From positions 124,001-188,000 of the forward strand of contig NZ_JACJOF010000010.1 in the NCBI RefSeq assembly GCF_014695395.1: DNA of 64,000 nt, given 5' to 3'. Numbering within the stretch: the first letter of the stretch is position 1; each line of letters starts with the position of its first letter. Both the position numbers and the translations under genes were made by a program. Of the stretch, positions 26,270-35,524 are shown piece by piece. Under the pieces are notes generated by a model. It had not been told where the DNA came from and searched no databases. It saw only the letters and a list, made by a program, of their open reading frames with translations. The DNA comes from Nodosilinea sp. FACHB-131 (GTDB lineage Bacteria; Cyanobacteriota; Cyanobacteriia; Phormidesmidales; Phormidesmidaceae).

Positions 26270-26345
26270 CCCAATCCCAACACTATGGGTGTCACTGTAA
26301 AGGATTTGGCCTATTTGCGCCGCAATCCGTTAACTCCGCCGGTTC

Positions 26346-27680
26346 CTATCTAGCCAGCAGGGTCATGATCTTCGCCACCATAGCCAGGCTCTCTTCGTAG
26401 AGCACATCTTCGCCCCAGCGCTGGAGCTGCTGGCCCAGCATAAAGTCGGCCTTTTGATCAGAGAGAGCTGTGACCTGCTCCACCTGACAGGCTTGGGCAC
26501 CGCCCCCGGCTTCCATGCGCATGCAGCCAGTGGTCTCAGAACACAGAATGGTGCAGCAGTTGGCGTTTTTGTCGGTGGAGGCCAGCCGCAGCCCGGTCAA
26601 GTCGCCCACCACTTCCCCCGAGTCTGCCACCGGAATGCCCGCCAGCTCCGCCTCAATGTCTAGACCATTAGTGCCTTTGAAATAGATCTTTTTGATGTTG
26701 TAGATGCCGCCTTCTTCGATGTAGTCGATCGGCTGCCAACCTAGGCGGCTGGCAAACCAGCCTAGGTACAGCAGCGCCTGAGCCGCGTTGCCCTGCTCAT
26801 AGTCAATGCTGATGCGGTCTACATCCACCAGCGACTCGCGCCGCTCTGGGGGGTCAAAGGCGGCGGCGGTCAGCTCCTGCCAGGGGGCCAAGCGGTGCCA
26901 GTTGAGGTCAGCAATATAGGTATCCGCTTCGATCAGCTCCTGCATTTTTTGCAGCTCAGCCTCAGCATCGCTGAAATAGCTCGAGTCAACAATGATGCAG
27001 TTGCTCGACTTCGCCAGGTTTTGAAAGATCAACTGTTCGGGACTGGGGGTAGCCTTCCACCACACAAACTTAGGCAACTCCGGCAAAATCAATGAGGCGA
27101 TCAAGTCGCTGACTCGACCCAGGGCGGCTTTAGTGCCCCGCAGGTTGATGTACTCACAGCACACCAGATTGCCTGTTCCTTTTTTCTGCACCGGGCAGTA
27201 CACCGAAACCTGGGCCGTGACCCCTGTGTCTTCCCCAAAGGTGGGGCAAAGGCTGATGATGCGACAGGGGTTGTGGGCCGAAATCGACTCGCTGAGGCTA
27301 AATCCCCGCTGGTCGAGGTTGGAATACTGTTTTTGGGCCTCAGAAAGCTGGGCATACTCCTGGCGCAATCGAGCCAGAGTGGGGGGGTCAACCCGGCCCG
27401 TCACCCGCAGATCGTAGGCTATCTGAGCCTGACGGATGGCCTCGCGGGTCTGACTGCCATGGCTGCTGTCGATGAAGCCGGTGTAGTAGCCCAGGGCTGC
27501 CAAGATCTGCTGTACTTCCTCGGGTTCGTAGATCACCATGGTGAAGGTGGTGGCCCGAGTTGCCATGGGAGCGGTTGCCCCTGAGTCTTGCTGATACCAA
27601 ATATTGTGGAGCTCTGACTCGATCTCATCTAGAGAAATATCTTTGGGCTTTTGGAGGGCGACGATGGGAGTCGTAGTCAT
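26346..27680 (-). CDS. opcA: Glucose-6-phosphate dehydrogenase assembly protein OpcA
   Basis: 444 aa. OpcA activates Zwf and couples it to redox control in cyanobacteria. The N-terminal part (about residues 48-115, YEPEEVQQILAALGYYTGFI then TREAIRQAQIAYDLRVTG) looks like a peptidoglycan-binding-type helical domain common in cyanobacterial OpcA. The remainder has the OpcA core (for example LPKFVWWKATPSPEQLIF). Cysteines occur in the middle and C-terminal parts, compatible with thioredoxin control. It follows zwf by 108 bases on the same strand. Confidence 0.93.
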   Translation of the reverse strand: MTTTPIVALQKPKDISLDEIESELHNIWYQQDSGATAPMATRATTFTMVIYEPEEVQQILAALGYYTGFIDSSHGSQTREAIRQAQIAYDLRVTGRVDPPTLARLRQEYAQLSEAQKQYSNLDQRGFSLSESISAHNPCRIISLCPTFGEDTGVTAQVSVYCPVQKKGTGNLVCCEYINLRGTKAALGRVSDLIASLILPELPKFVWWKATPSPEQLIFQNLAKSSNCIIVDSSYFSDAEAELQKMQELIEADTYIADLNWHRLAPWQELTAAAFDPPERRESLVDVDRISIDYEQGNAAQALLYLGWFASRLGWQPIDYIEEGGIYNIKKIYFKGTNGLDIEAELAGIPVADSGEVVGDLTGLRLASTDKNANCCTILCSETTGCMRMEAGGGAQACQVEQVTALSDQKADFMLGQQLQRWGEDVLYEESLAMVAKIMTLLAR

Positions 27681-27708
27681 AGGAATGTTGGGGGTAAAGG
27701 GGGGGTTC

Positions 27709-27784
27709 TAGTTTTGAGTGCTTAGTTTTTGGTTTTGAATTTGGGAATTGAGCCTTAACTCAAAACTGAAAATTCAAAACTTTT
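27709..27784. repeat. AGTTTTGA-rich inverted repeat between zwf and opcA
   Basis: Contains AGTTTTGAGTGCTTAG and GGTTTTGAATTTGGG on one side and AACTCAAAACTG and AAAATTCAAAACTT on the other. It is the same family as 20348-20386 and 43352-43377. In this place it sits inside an expected operon and could weaken read-through into opcA. Confidence 0.55.
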
Positions 27785-27788
27785 CTTC

Positions 27789-29318
27789 CTAGAGGCGTCG
27801 CCAGCGGCGGCCATCTTTGTTCAGCAAAAACTCTGCCTCCATCGGCCCCCAGGTGCCCGCCTCGTACATAGGAATCGCTTTTGGATCAGCGGGGGCATCC
27901 CAGGCTTCGAGCAGGGGGGTCAGCAGCCGCCACGAGGCTTCGACCTCGTCACCCCGGGTAAACAGGGTTTGGTCAGCCAGCATGCAGTCGACGATCAGGC
28001 GAGCGTAAGCGTCGGTGTTGGCTTGGCCAAAGGCAGCATCATAGCGAAAGTCCATATCCACCGATCGCGTCCTGAGCGAGTTCCCCGGTGTTTTCACCTC
28101 AAACCGCATGGAGATACCCTCGTCGGGCTGAATCCGCAGGGCCAGCACGTTGTGGTTCATCTGCTGGGCAGCCGACTGAAACATCAAGTGGGGCACATCT
28201 TTGAAGTGGATGGAAATTTCGCTCACTTTCTTGGGCATGCGCTTGCCGGTACGCATGTAGAAGGGCACCCCCTTCCAGCGCCAGTTGTCGATCTCGAGCT
28301 TAATGGCGCTAAAGGTCTGCACCGTCGAGTTGGAGCTAGCTCCCTCCTCCTCACGGTAGCTCGGTACCGATTGACCTTTCATCCAGCCACCGGAGTACTG
28401 CCCACGCACCGCCGACTGGCTAATGTCGTCGATATTGGCTAAGCGGGTGGCTTGCAGCACCTTGGTCTTCTCGTTGCGGATGCTGTCGGCGTCGAGGGAG
28501 TTGGGGGGTTCCATAGCGGTGAGGCAAAACAGCTGCATCAAGTGGTTTTGCACCATGTCGCGCAGCGCTCCGGCAGTCTCGTAGTAGCCTGCCCGCCCCT
28601 CTAGGCCCACCGTTTCAGCCACGGTAATTTGCACGTGGTCCACAAACTGCCGGTTCCACAGGGGCTCAAAGATGGCGTTGGCAAAGCGAAACACCATCAG
28701 GTTTTGAACGGTCTCTTTACCCAGGTAGTGGTCGATGCGGTAGATCTGGCGTTCGTCGCAGACATCTTGCACCACCCGGTTGAGCACCCGTGCTGAAGAC
28801 AAATCTTTGCCAAAGGGTTTCTCAATGATCAGCCGCTGTTTGTCGGGGTTTTCGAGCATGCCTGCGGCCCCGAGCTGCTGGGTGGCCTCGCCAAAAAAGC
28901 GTGGTGCTACCGAGAGATAAAATACCCGGTTGCCCTTGGTGCCTCTGGTCGCGTCAATCTCGGCCAGCAGGGTTTTAAGCGCCTGATAGGAAGCTGGGTT
29001 GTCGATATCGCCGGGGCAGTAAAATAGCCCTCGCGCGAAGTCATTCCAAATGGCTTCATGGCCCAGGCCGTTGCCAAATTCTTCTACCCCTTCGCGTAGG
29101 TGCTCGCGAAAGAACTCATGGCTCCACTCTCGGCGGGCGACGCCTACAATCGTCAGCTCGGGGGGCAGCCGTCGCTCGCGCCGCATCTGGTAAATAGCGG
29201 GCACAATTTTGCGCTGGGTGAGGTCGCCAGAGGCCCCAAAGATGACTAAAATCTGCGGCTCAGGAATCCGGTCTTGTTGGAGACCAACGCGCAGGGGATT
29301 TTCAAGTAAGGACACCAT
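27789..29318 (-). CDS. zwf: Glucose-6-phosphate 1-dehydrogenase
   Basis: 509 aa, typical. It oxidises glucose 6-phosphate with NADP+ and feeds the oxidative pentose phosphate pathway, the main dark carbon route in cyanobacteria. Motifs: [10 protein letters not shown] (28-37, nucleotide binding), EKPFG (166-170) and RIDHYLGKE (194-202) with the catalytic histidine. It lies between fbp and opcA, the conserved cyanobacterial order. A candidate NtcA site lies 200 bases upstream. Confidence 0.97.
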   Translation of the reverse strand: MVSLLENPLRVGLQQDRIPEPQILVIFGASGDLTQRKIVPAIYQMRRERRLPPELTIVGVARREWSHEFFREHLREGVEEFGNGLGHEAIWNDFARGLFYCPGDIDNPASYQALKTLLAEIDATRGTKGNRVFYLSVAPRFFGEATQQLGAAGMLENPDKQRLIIEKPFGKDLSSARVLNRVVQDVCDERQIYRIDHYLGKETVQNLMVFRFANAIFEPLWNRQFVDHVQITVAETVGLEGRAGYYETAGALRDMVQNHLMQLFCLTAMEPPNSLDADSIRNEKTKVLQATRLANIDDISQSAVRGQYSGGWMKGQSVPSYREEEGASSNSTVQTFSAIKLEIDNWRWKGVPFYMRTGKRMPKKVSEISIHFKDVPHLMFQSAAQQMNHNVLALRIQPDEGISMRFEVKTPGNSLRTRSVDMDFRYDAAFGQANTDAYARLIVDCMLADQTLFTRGDEVEASWRLLTPLLEAWDAPADPKAIPMYEAGTWGPMEAEFLLNKDGRRWRRL

Positions 29319-29666
29319 AAGCGTGGGGAGTAAACGTTAGTAACGACGCACTGACAAGGCTGGTAGTGACTGAACTGGCGATCGCGGCAGCCACCTACAA
29401 ATAATAGAAATAGAAATCTATATTGACAGCAGATTTTGCAAATCCAGTGAGACTATAGACGGTCTTAATTAACCCCTAGAGACAGGTATTAAATAAAACT
29501 AATTTGCGGTTCAGGCCGTAGCCCAGGCTACCGGTTTAGCTTTACCTAATCAGTTTAAATTGGGTTTAACGGGAAGGGGCAATTCTCATCCAGAGCGGCT
29601 CTCCTTCGGAACGCTTCACGAACGCCAACGCCCCAAGTGGGTCGCTAACCCACCCCTTCCCCAACT
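29319..29666. other. Spacer between fbp and zwf
   Basis: 348 bases, AT-rich in the middle (29395-29515). It holds a GTAN8TAC dyad at 29518-29531 and no gene. It should carry the zwf promoter. Confidence 0.55.
29518..29531 (-). promoter_or_regulatory. Candidate NtcA-binding site upstream of zwf
   Basis: GTAGCCCAGGCTAC matches the NtcA consensus GTA-N8-TAC exactly and is a symmetrical dyad (arms GTAGCC and GGCTAC). On the minus strand a TTTAAT box follows after about 24 bases, near the usual spacing to a -10 element. It lies 200 bases before the zwf start. The consensus is short, so a chance match cannot be excluded. Confidence 0.45.
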
Positions 29667-30722
29667 CTAGTTGGCAAGCAGAGTGCTCTGGCGACGGCTG
29701 TGGTCTTGAATGAAGGACTCCACTAGGGCCACATCGTCGCGGCTGCCCACCACAAAAGGCGTGCGCTGGTGAATCTGGCCGGGCACCACCCCCATGATGT
29801 CTGCGGTGCCGGTGCTAGCCCGACCACCGGCCTGCTCAATTAAAAAGGCCAGGGGTGCCGTCTCGTAGAGCAGCCGCAGTTTACCCTCGGGCTTTTTGGT
29901 GGTGCCGGGGTAGAGAAACACGCCCCCTTGGGTCAAAATGCGGTGGAAGTCGGCCACCAGAGCCCCAGTGTAGCGGGCCGAGTAGCCGTCGTGGCGGTGC
30001 ACATAGCGGGTAAAATCGCGAATGGCCTCTTCCCACTGCCAAAAGTTGCCCTCGTTGACGCTGTAGGTAGGGCCATGGGCCGGCACTTGAATGTTTTCAG
30101 TGGCCAGAATAAACTCGCCCAGGCTGGGGTCGAGCACAAAGGCATGCACCCCGCGGCCAATGGAGTACACCAGCACGGTGCTGGGGCCGTAGAGAATGTA
30201 ACCTGCCGCCAGCTGCTGATGACCGTCTTGCAGCAGATCAGCGCCGCTCTGGTCAAGGTCGTCGCCCTGCTGACGGCGAATGGAAAAAATCGAGCCGACG
30301 TTGAGGTTGATATCAACGTTGGATGACCCGTCGATAGGGTCGTAGAGCAGGGTATAGCGACCAATCGGGCAGTTTTCAGGAATGTAGTAGGGCTGATCCA
30401 TCTCTTCAGAAGCCAAGCGGCAGACCAGACCGCTCTGCTTAAAGACCGAGATAAACACGTCGTTGGCGTAGATATCCATCTTCTTGACGGCTTCACCCTG
30501 AACGTTGGTGTCGCCGGTAAAGCCCAGGGCTGACTCCATCAGCCCAGCGCGGCTCAGGTGGCGGGCGATGATCTTGCCAGCTAAGGCAATGCGGTTCATC
30601 AGGGCGCTGAGGTCTTGGGCCTCGGGGCCAAAGCTGTGGAGCTGCTCAAGTACGTGGCGGGAGAGGGTGGTGCAGTCGCGATCGAGGGCAAAGGCAGAGT
30701 CGGCGGGTTGGTAGTCGGCCAT
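29667..30722 (-). CDS. fbp: Fructose-1,6-bisphosphatase class I
   Basis: 351 aa. It hydrolyses fructose 1,6-bisphosphate. The metal-binding motif [20 protein letters not shown] is clear, along with [18 protein letters not shown] and the C-terminal [19 protein letters not shown] precedes the ATG at 30722. As in many cyanobacteria it leads an fbp-zwf-opcA cluster; the tal gene that often accompanies it is not in this window. Confidence 0.96.
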   Translation of the reverse strand: MADYQPADSAFALDRDCTTLSRHVLEQLHSFGPEAQDLSALMNRIALAGKIIARHLSRAGLMESALGFTGDTNVQGEAVKKMDIYANDVFISVFKQSGLVCRLASEEMDQPYYIPENCPIGRYTLLYDPIDGSSNVDINLNVGSIFSIRRQQGDDLDQSGADLLQDGHQQLAAGYILYGPSTVLVYSIGRGVHAFVLDPSLGEFILATENIQVPAHGPTYSVNEGNFWQWEEAIRDFTRYVHRHDGYSARYTGALVADFHRILTQGGVFLYPGTTKKPEGKLRLLYETAPLAFLIEQAGGRASTGTADIMGVVPGQIHQRTPFVVGSRDDVALVESFIQDHSRRQSTLLAN

Positions 30723-30983
30723 CGTAGGATTCCTTTCTGTGGGATAGGGCTGTGGCGTCTAGCGAGGGCGACAATCCCCTAGTGTTGTGTCTACAGGCTG
30801 TCTCCATGGTAAGAAGGCAGACTGCGATCGATGGCCAACCTTTAGAGACACTTTAGAAATGAGGCAACGCTGAGCACCAGAACTGGCCTCAGACCCAGGA
30901 CTATTTCAAGATTAGTAACAGCGCGATCGCGCACCGAGCTAGCCGGAGCGGCGAAATGTTTCTCGTCCCTAGGGGCAGAGTAC

Positions 30984-31895
30984 TTAGAAATTTTCTCTCT
31001 CAGCGGGCAATTCAGCCCGGCTTAACCAGCCTAGCACCAGGGGATTGACCAGCTCGGGGGCTTCGTCTTGGGGGCAGTGGCCCACGCCCGGGAGTTCTTC
31101 CATGGCCTGAACTGCCGGATAGTTCGCTAGGCTCCGACCCATGGCCACCGGCTCCCAGGGATCGTCTTGGCCCCAGATAATCCAAACGGGGCACTGCACC
31201 TGGGGCAGCAAATCTTCGGGCAACGGACCTTGGGAATAGCGCACAAAGGCCAGAAACACATCGGCAGCCCCATTGGTCAGGGCAGGGCCAAGAATGGCCT
31301 CAACCAGCTCGTCGGTGATGGCCTCAGGGCGGTGGTAGGCCTGACCCAGCAAATTGCGAATGACGTTGCGCTGGGCAATGCGGGAGAAAAAGAAGCGACC
31401 GACCTGGGAATAGCCCAGCAGCTGCTGCACCACGGGAGTGCTGAGGCGCTGGTGCCAGGGAATCTCGGCTCGCCGCCGCTCGTGCAGCAGGCGGATAGAG
31501 CAGTTGAGCATCACCACGCCCTTGACCCATTCAGACCCATCGACAGCGGCCTGGAGCGCCACGATGCAGCCGATGGAGTTGGCCACCAGATAGGCGGGTT
31601 GACCAATCACCTCTCGGCAAAAGTCTACAATTTGCTGGCCCCAGGTCTCGAAGGTGTAGGCCAGGGGTTGATTGGGAGTGGGTTTGTCAGAAAAGCCAAA
31701 ACCAATCAGATCGATCGCATAGGCCTGAAAGCTTTCGCCGTAGGCAGGCAGATTTTTGCGCCAGTGATCGCTCGATGCCCCAAACCCGTGAATGCACAGC
31801 ACCGGGGCACCCGTTTCGCCCATGTGCTGGTAGCGAATGGAAAACCCCTGCCATTGCCAAATTTTAACGTCGGGAATTGCCAGGGCAGTCGTCAC
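30984..31895 (-). CDS. Alpha/beta-fold hydrolase
   Basis: 303 aa from a GTG at 31895; the frame is open 38 codons further, but that extension is not family-like and would overlap the neighbouring gene. Oxyanion HGFGASSDHW, nucleophile elbow ANSIG (an Asn-Ser-Ile-Gly form rather than GxSxG), acid in IWGQDDPW and histidine in GVGHCPQDE are all visible. Cyanobacteria and plastids carry several such enzymes acting on chlorophyll breakdown products or lipids; the substrate here is unknown. Confidence 0.85.
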   Translation of the reverse strand: MTTALAIPDVKIWQWQGFSIRYQHMGETGAPVLCIHGFGASSDHWRKNLPAYGESFQAYAIDLIGFGFSDKPTPNQPLAYTFETWGQQIVDFCREVIGQPAYLVANSIGCIVALQAAVDGSEWVKGVVMLNCSIRLLHERRRAEIPWHQRLSTPVVQQLLGYSQVGRFFFSRIAQRNVIRNLLGQAYHRPEAITDELVEAILGPALTNGAADVFLAFVRYSQGPLPEDLLPQVQCPVWIIWGQDDPWEPVAMGRSLANYPAVQAMEELPGVGHCPQDEAPELVNPLVLGWLSRAELPAERENF

Positions 31896-31969
31896 AGCGG
31901 TAGCTCTCGAAGAAGTCAGTCTGCTTAATACTCCTTCACAATAGCGAAAAGGGTGGGGTTCAGCCAGAG

Positions 31970-32203
31970 CTAGGAGCGGGCCGACTCGTGGATAACGGCG
32001 ATCGCCCACAGACAGCCCAACAGCACGAGCGATCGCGCCAACACCTGTTCTAGAAAGAACACGATGGCCGCAGCTACTAGAGATAAGTCGAGCACCAGAG
32101 CGATGACGTAAGCGATAGTGCAGCCCGCTAGCCCAAACAGGAAGTACTTGATCAGGCTGAAGGTGAGGCTGAGCACGTGATGGGGGCGACGGGGGCGTTG
32201 CAT
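31970..32203 (-). CDS. Small membrane protein (77 aa), hypothetical
   Basis: Starts MQRPRRPHHVLSLTFSLIKY at 32203, with AGAGGACC upstream; the frame is open 18 codons further but that ATG has no ribosome site. Two or three hydrophobic helices follow a basic N terminus. No family is recognised. It precedes the hydrolase gene on the same strand by 74 bases. Confidence 0.65.
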   Translation of the reverse strand: MQRPRRPHHVLSLTFSLIKYFLFGLAGCTIAYVIALVLDLSLVAAAIVFFLEQVLARSLVLLGCLWAIAVIHESARS

Positions 32204-32454
32204 GGTAAGGTCCTCTAGGCTAAAGGCATGACAGTCGGTAGCACAGTTACTAACCAATGGTTGTGATCATTAGGTGTGGTTTGGGGCCAGAATGTGACGG
32301 GATAGAGAAGTGGATGGGGAAAAGAGGCCACAAAGAACTGGCGAAGGCGACGTGACCCTAGGCGCAGCGGGTGTTCAAGATAGCTGGGCCAATGCTTAAA
32401 ATTGGTATGGGTTGGCTCGACCCTAGTGGCAGTTAGCCAAGTGGATAACTTTCT

Positions 32455-32835
32455 ATGCCTCCATTGACCGACGATACGCTCTGGGCCATTCTCAACGACG
32501 AGCTGGATGACAACACCGTGAACCGTCTGGTGTGGCGCGGCTTGGGCTATCAGGAAACTGCCGCTGGCTGGGATCGCTCGGCGGTGGAGCCAGCTTGGGC
32601 AGAGAAATACCCAGATCCGCCAAACTTTATTGAGAGTCGCCCAGCGACGGTGCAGCTGACCCGGTCGATTCCATCGGAGTATAAGCAGCTGCTAAAGGAA
32701 GACTTGGGGTTTAAGGGCTACACGGTAGATCAGCTAGTGCCTCGACTGACCCGGCGGGCAACAATGGTGAGCTGGCTGCTGAGCCACCGCAAGCAGCAGG
32801 CTACAGGTGGCTTTCCCTCTGAAGACAATGCTTGA
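32455..32835 (+). CDS. DUF1823 family protein
   Basis: 126 aa. It matches the cyanobacterial and plastid-related DUF1823 pattern: ILNDELDD, LVWRGLGY, PPNFIESRPATVQLTRSIP, LLKEDLGFKGY and TRRATMVSWLL. Function unknown. It converges with ssb, with an intrinsic terminator for ssb between. Confidence 0.85.
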   Translation: MPPLTDDTLWAILNDELDDNTVNRLVWRGLGYQETAAGWDRSAVEPAWAEKYPDPPNFIESRPATVQLTRSIPSEYKQLLKEDLGFKGYTVDQLVPRLTRRATMVSWLLSHRKQQATGGFPSEDNA

Positions 32836-32867
32836 ACAGCCTAGCCGTCGACGGTTCAGCTACATCG

Positions 32868-32903
32868 CCCAAAATTAGAAAAGGATGCGGGTAAACCGCA
32901 TCC
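32868..32903 (-). terminator. Intrinsic terminator of ssb
   Basis: On the minus strand GGATGCGG, a five-base loop and CCGCATCC (32903-32883) are followed by TTTTCTAATTTT. This is a standard stem plus T tract about 120 bases after the ssb stop. Confidence 0.75.
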
Positions 32904-33023
32904 TCGCTCTCAACCCACGGCGCTCTCTCCGTGGATCTTGGTTCTGCTAGGGGCGTTGGCGAAGAGCAACCTGTGGCGTGGGGGTTGCCGTTGGGCCAAG
33001 GGCTAGCAGAATAGCTCAATAGG

Positions 33024-33398
33024 TTAGAACTCGTCTGGTTTAGGCTCTTCAACCTTGGGGGAAGAATCTAGAAAGATGTCGGTGGCTTTGAGCTGGAGCC
33101 CGGCCCGCGCCTGAGAATCAGTCTTGCTGACGTAGGGGGAGGCATCGATCGCACCGCTAGCGATAATCAGCGAGCCTTTTTTGACGTGGGTGAGCTTGCG
33201 CCAGGCGGGGGAGCCTTCCCACACGCTGACGTCGACGGTAAAGCTGTCGTTGTCTTTGCGGCTAGGGATGCGATCAACATAGATAGTCATTTCGGCTACC
33301 TGGGCGCTGCCGCCGGTTTTGCGCTCAACGTGACGCACCTGCGGGTCGGCGGCGACATTGCCGGATAGGGTGCACAGATTTAATCCGCGACTGGACAT
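33024..33398 (-). CDS. ssb: Single-stranded DNA-binding protein
   Basis: 124 aa, an OB-fold SSB with NLCTLSGNVAADPQVRHVE, VDVSVWEGSPAW and a short acidic tail ending EEPKPDEF. AAGGAGG precedes the ATG. SSB coats single-stranded DNA in replication and repair. The tail lacks the classical DIPF ending, as in short cyanobacterial SSBs. It could be a paralogue instead of the main SSB. Confidence 0.85.
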   Translation of the reverse strand: MSSRGLNLCTLSGNVAADPQVRHVERKTGGSAQVAEMTIYVDRIPSRKDNDSFTVDVSVWEGSPAWRKLTHVKKGSLIIASGAIDASPYVSKTDSQARAGLQLKATDIFLDSSPKVEEPKPDEF

Positions 33399-33624
33399 AG
33401 CTGGAGCCTCCTTAGGGTAGATGCACTAGACCCCGCCCGACGCGACAGATGCCTGTGGCTTTAATATGCACAAGCTAAATTCATAATTTGCTATGGATTT
33501 TTACGTAACTTTTTAGACTAATGCCTACGTATATTTAGCGGCATGGAGAGAAGGGGGATTGTAAAGTTGGCTTCGGCCAGGGTCCGGCTTAGCGATATGC
33601 TAAGCCTGAAGGAATTACAGTGCT

Positions 33625-34536
33625 ATGACCACCCAATCGGTAAATCAAGCTGACCGCAAACTCTGGCTAGCGGCTATAAAGCCCCCCATGTATAGCGTTG
33701 CCATCATGCCGATGGTGGTGGGCAGCGCGATCGCCTACGCTGAAACTGGCCAATTTGACGGCGGTATTTTTGCGCTATTTCTGCTGGCGGCGGTGCTTAT
33801 TTTGGCCTGGGAAAATCTCAGTAATGATGTGTTTGACTCTGAGACAGGCATTGATGTCAACAAGGCGCATTCTGTCGTTAACCTGACGCGCAATCGGCAA
33901 TCGGTGTTTGCTTTAGCAAACCTGTGCTTGGGCTTAGGCATCACCGGGATTGTGGCGATCGCCCTGGTTCAGCAAGACCCCACCGTGCTGGCGATCGTCC
34001 TGCTGTGCTGTGGGCTGGGCTACATGTATCAGGGACCGCCCTTTCGTCTGGGTTACCAGGGGTTAGGGGAGGTGCTGTGCTTTTTCAGCTTTGGCCCTCT
34101 GGCCATGGGGGCGGCCTACTATAGCCAGACCCAGAGTTGGTCTTGGGGCAGCCAAATGGCGGGGGTGATAGTGGGCCTAACCACGACCCTGGTGCTGTTT
34201 TGCTCCCACTTTCACCAGGTGGAGGATGATATTGCGGCGGGCAAGCGATCGCCCATTGTGCGTCTAGGCACAAAGCGAGGGGCGGCGCTAGTGCCCTGGG
34301 TATGTGGAGTTGTGTTTGTGATCGCCGCCCTGGGCCTGATGCTTGGCCTGTTCCCCATCTGGACAGCACTGGTGTTTGGCAGCGCGCCATCGGCTTGGCG
34401 GCTAAGTCGCCACGTTACCCGCTTTCACGATCAACCCCAGCGGGTCTTCAACGCCAAATTTTTTGCCATTGGCTTTCACTTCTGGAGCGGGGTGCTGTTG
34501 AGCCTGGGCTTTTGGCTGAGCGCCTATGGGGGTTGA
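33625..34536 (+). CDS. menA: 1,4-dihydroxy-2-naphthoate phytyltransferase (MenA)
   Basis: 303 aa, a UbiA-type prenyltransferase with eight or nine membrane helices. The metal and diphosphate motifs are NLSNDVFDSETGID (about residues 70-80) and DQ... region HFHQVEDDIAAGKRS (about 197). In cyanobacteria MenA adds the phytyl chain in phylloquinone synthesis. AAGGA precedes the ATG. Its stop overlaps the menC start by 11 bases, so menA-menC-menE form one operon. Confidence 0.95.
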   Translation: MTTQSVNQADRKLWLAAIKPPMYSVAIMPMVVGSAIAYAETGQFDGGIFALFLLAAVLILAWENLSNDVFDSETGIDVNKAHSVVNLTRNRQSVFALANLCLGLGITGIVAIALVQQDPTVLAIVLLCCGLGYMYQGPPFRLGYQGLGEVLCFFSFGPLAMGAAYYSQTQSWSWGSQMAGVIVGLTTTLVLFCSHFHQVEDDIAAGKRSPIVRLGTKRGAALVPWVCGVVFVIAALGLMLGLFPIWTALVFGSAPSAWRLSRHVTRFHDQPQRVFNAKFFAIGFHFWSGVLLSLGFWLSAYGG

Positions 34537-35524
34537 GCTAGCGGTTCGCCCTTACCGACGGCGGTTTGCTCAGCCGTTGCACACGGGTCACGGCCCCTGG
34601 GTATGGCGAGAGGGGTTGCTGCTGCGCCTGAGAGATAGTCTGGGGCGAGTGGGCTACGGCGAGGTGGCTCCAATTCCCTGGTTTGGCAGCGAATCGGTGG
34701 CGGCAGCCCTAGCGTTTTGCCAGGCTCAGGGGGGTGAGTGGCGATCGCAGCCCATTCCTGACGAACTGCCCGCTACCCAGTTTGGGCTAGAGTCTGCGAT
34801 GGTGAATTTGATCACGGAAACTTCCATTTTTGGGCAGGAACCAGCAATTCCTGCGAATAGCTTTGCTAATGCTACAATCTGCGGCCTCCTGCCTGCCGGT
34901 GAGGCAGCGTTAAAAGTCACTCCCCTGCGCTTGACCCAGGGTCATCGCACCCTAAAGTGGAAGATTGGCGTACATCCCATTGCGGACGAAATTCACTGGT
35001 TAGGTCAGTTGGTGAAAGACCTTCCCCCCGATGCTCGGCTGCGGCTCGATGCCAATGGCGGGCTGAGTTTGGCCCAAGCCGAGCAATGGCTGGCGGCCTG
35101 CGATCGCATCAACGCCAGTCCTAATTTGGCTACTGTTGAACACCTGGAGCAGCCGCTGCCGCCCGATCAGTTAGCGGCGATGACAGCGTTAGGGGAGCGA
35201 TATCAAACTGCGATCGCCCTAGATGAGTCAGTCGCTACGGTAGCTCAGCTAGAGAATTGCTGGCACCAGGGCTGGCGAGGCGTGTTTGTGGTCAAGCCTG
35301 CGATCGCTGGTTCACCCCAGAAACTAGAAGCTTTCTGCCAAAAAAATCGGCCCCGCCTTGTCTTTTCCTCTGCCTTTGAAACTGTAATCGGACGACAAGC
35401 CGCACTGGCAATTGCTGCTCGCTGTTCGTCCTCCCCAGCTCCAGCCCTGGGTTTTGGCACCCAGGGCTGGTTTGCCGACGACTGGGATACCCTCACCCCA
35501 ACCGAACTATGGGACAGACTCTAA
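34526..35524 (+). CDS. menC: o-Succinylbenzoate synthase
   Basis: 332 aa, an enolase-superfamily enzyme. Landmarks: LKWKIGVH with the catalytic lysine pair, LRLDANGGLS, VEHLEQPL and ALDESVA for the metal ligands, VVKPAIAGS with the second lysine, and SAFETVIGRQAAL. It dehydrates SHCHC to o-succinylbenzoate. Overlaps of 11 bases with menA and 16 with menE point to translational coupling. Confidence 0.95.
   Translation: MGVELAVRPYRRRFAQPLHTGHGPWVWREGLLLRLRDSLGRVGYGEVAPIPWFGSESVAAALAFCQAQGGEWRSQPIPDELPATQFGLESAMVNLITETSIFGQEPAIPANSFANATICGLLPAGEAALKVTPLRLTQGHRTLKWKIGVHPIADEIHWLGQLVKDLPPDARLRLDANGGLSLAQAEQWLAACDRINASPNLATVEHLEQPLPPDQLAAMTALGERYQTAIALDESVATVAQLENCWHQGWRGVFVVKPAIAGSPQKLEAFCQKNRPRLVFSSAFETVIGRQAALAIAARCSSSPAPALGFGTQGWFADDWDTLTPTELWDRL

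Noticed and set aside
31167..31928. 253-aa frame opposite the alpha/beta hydrolase
   Set aside because: Antisense shadow of a well-supported gene; no known domain.
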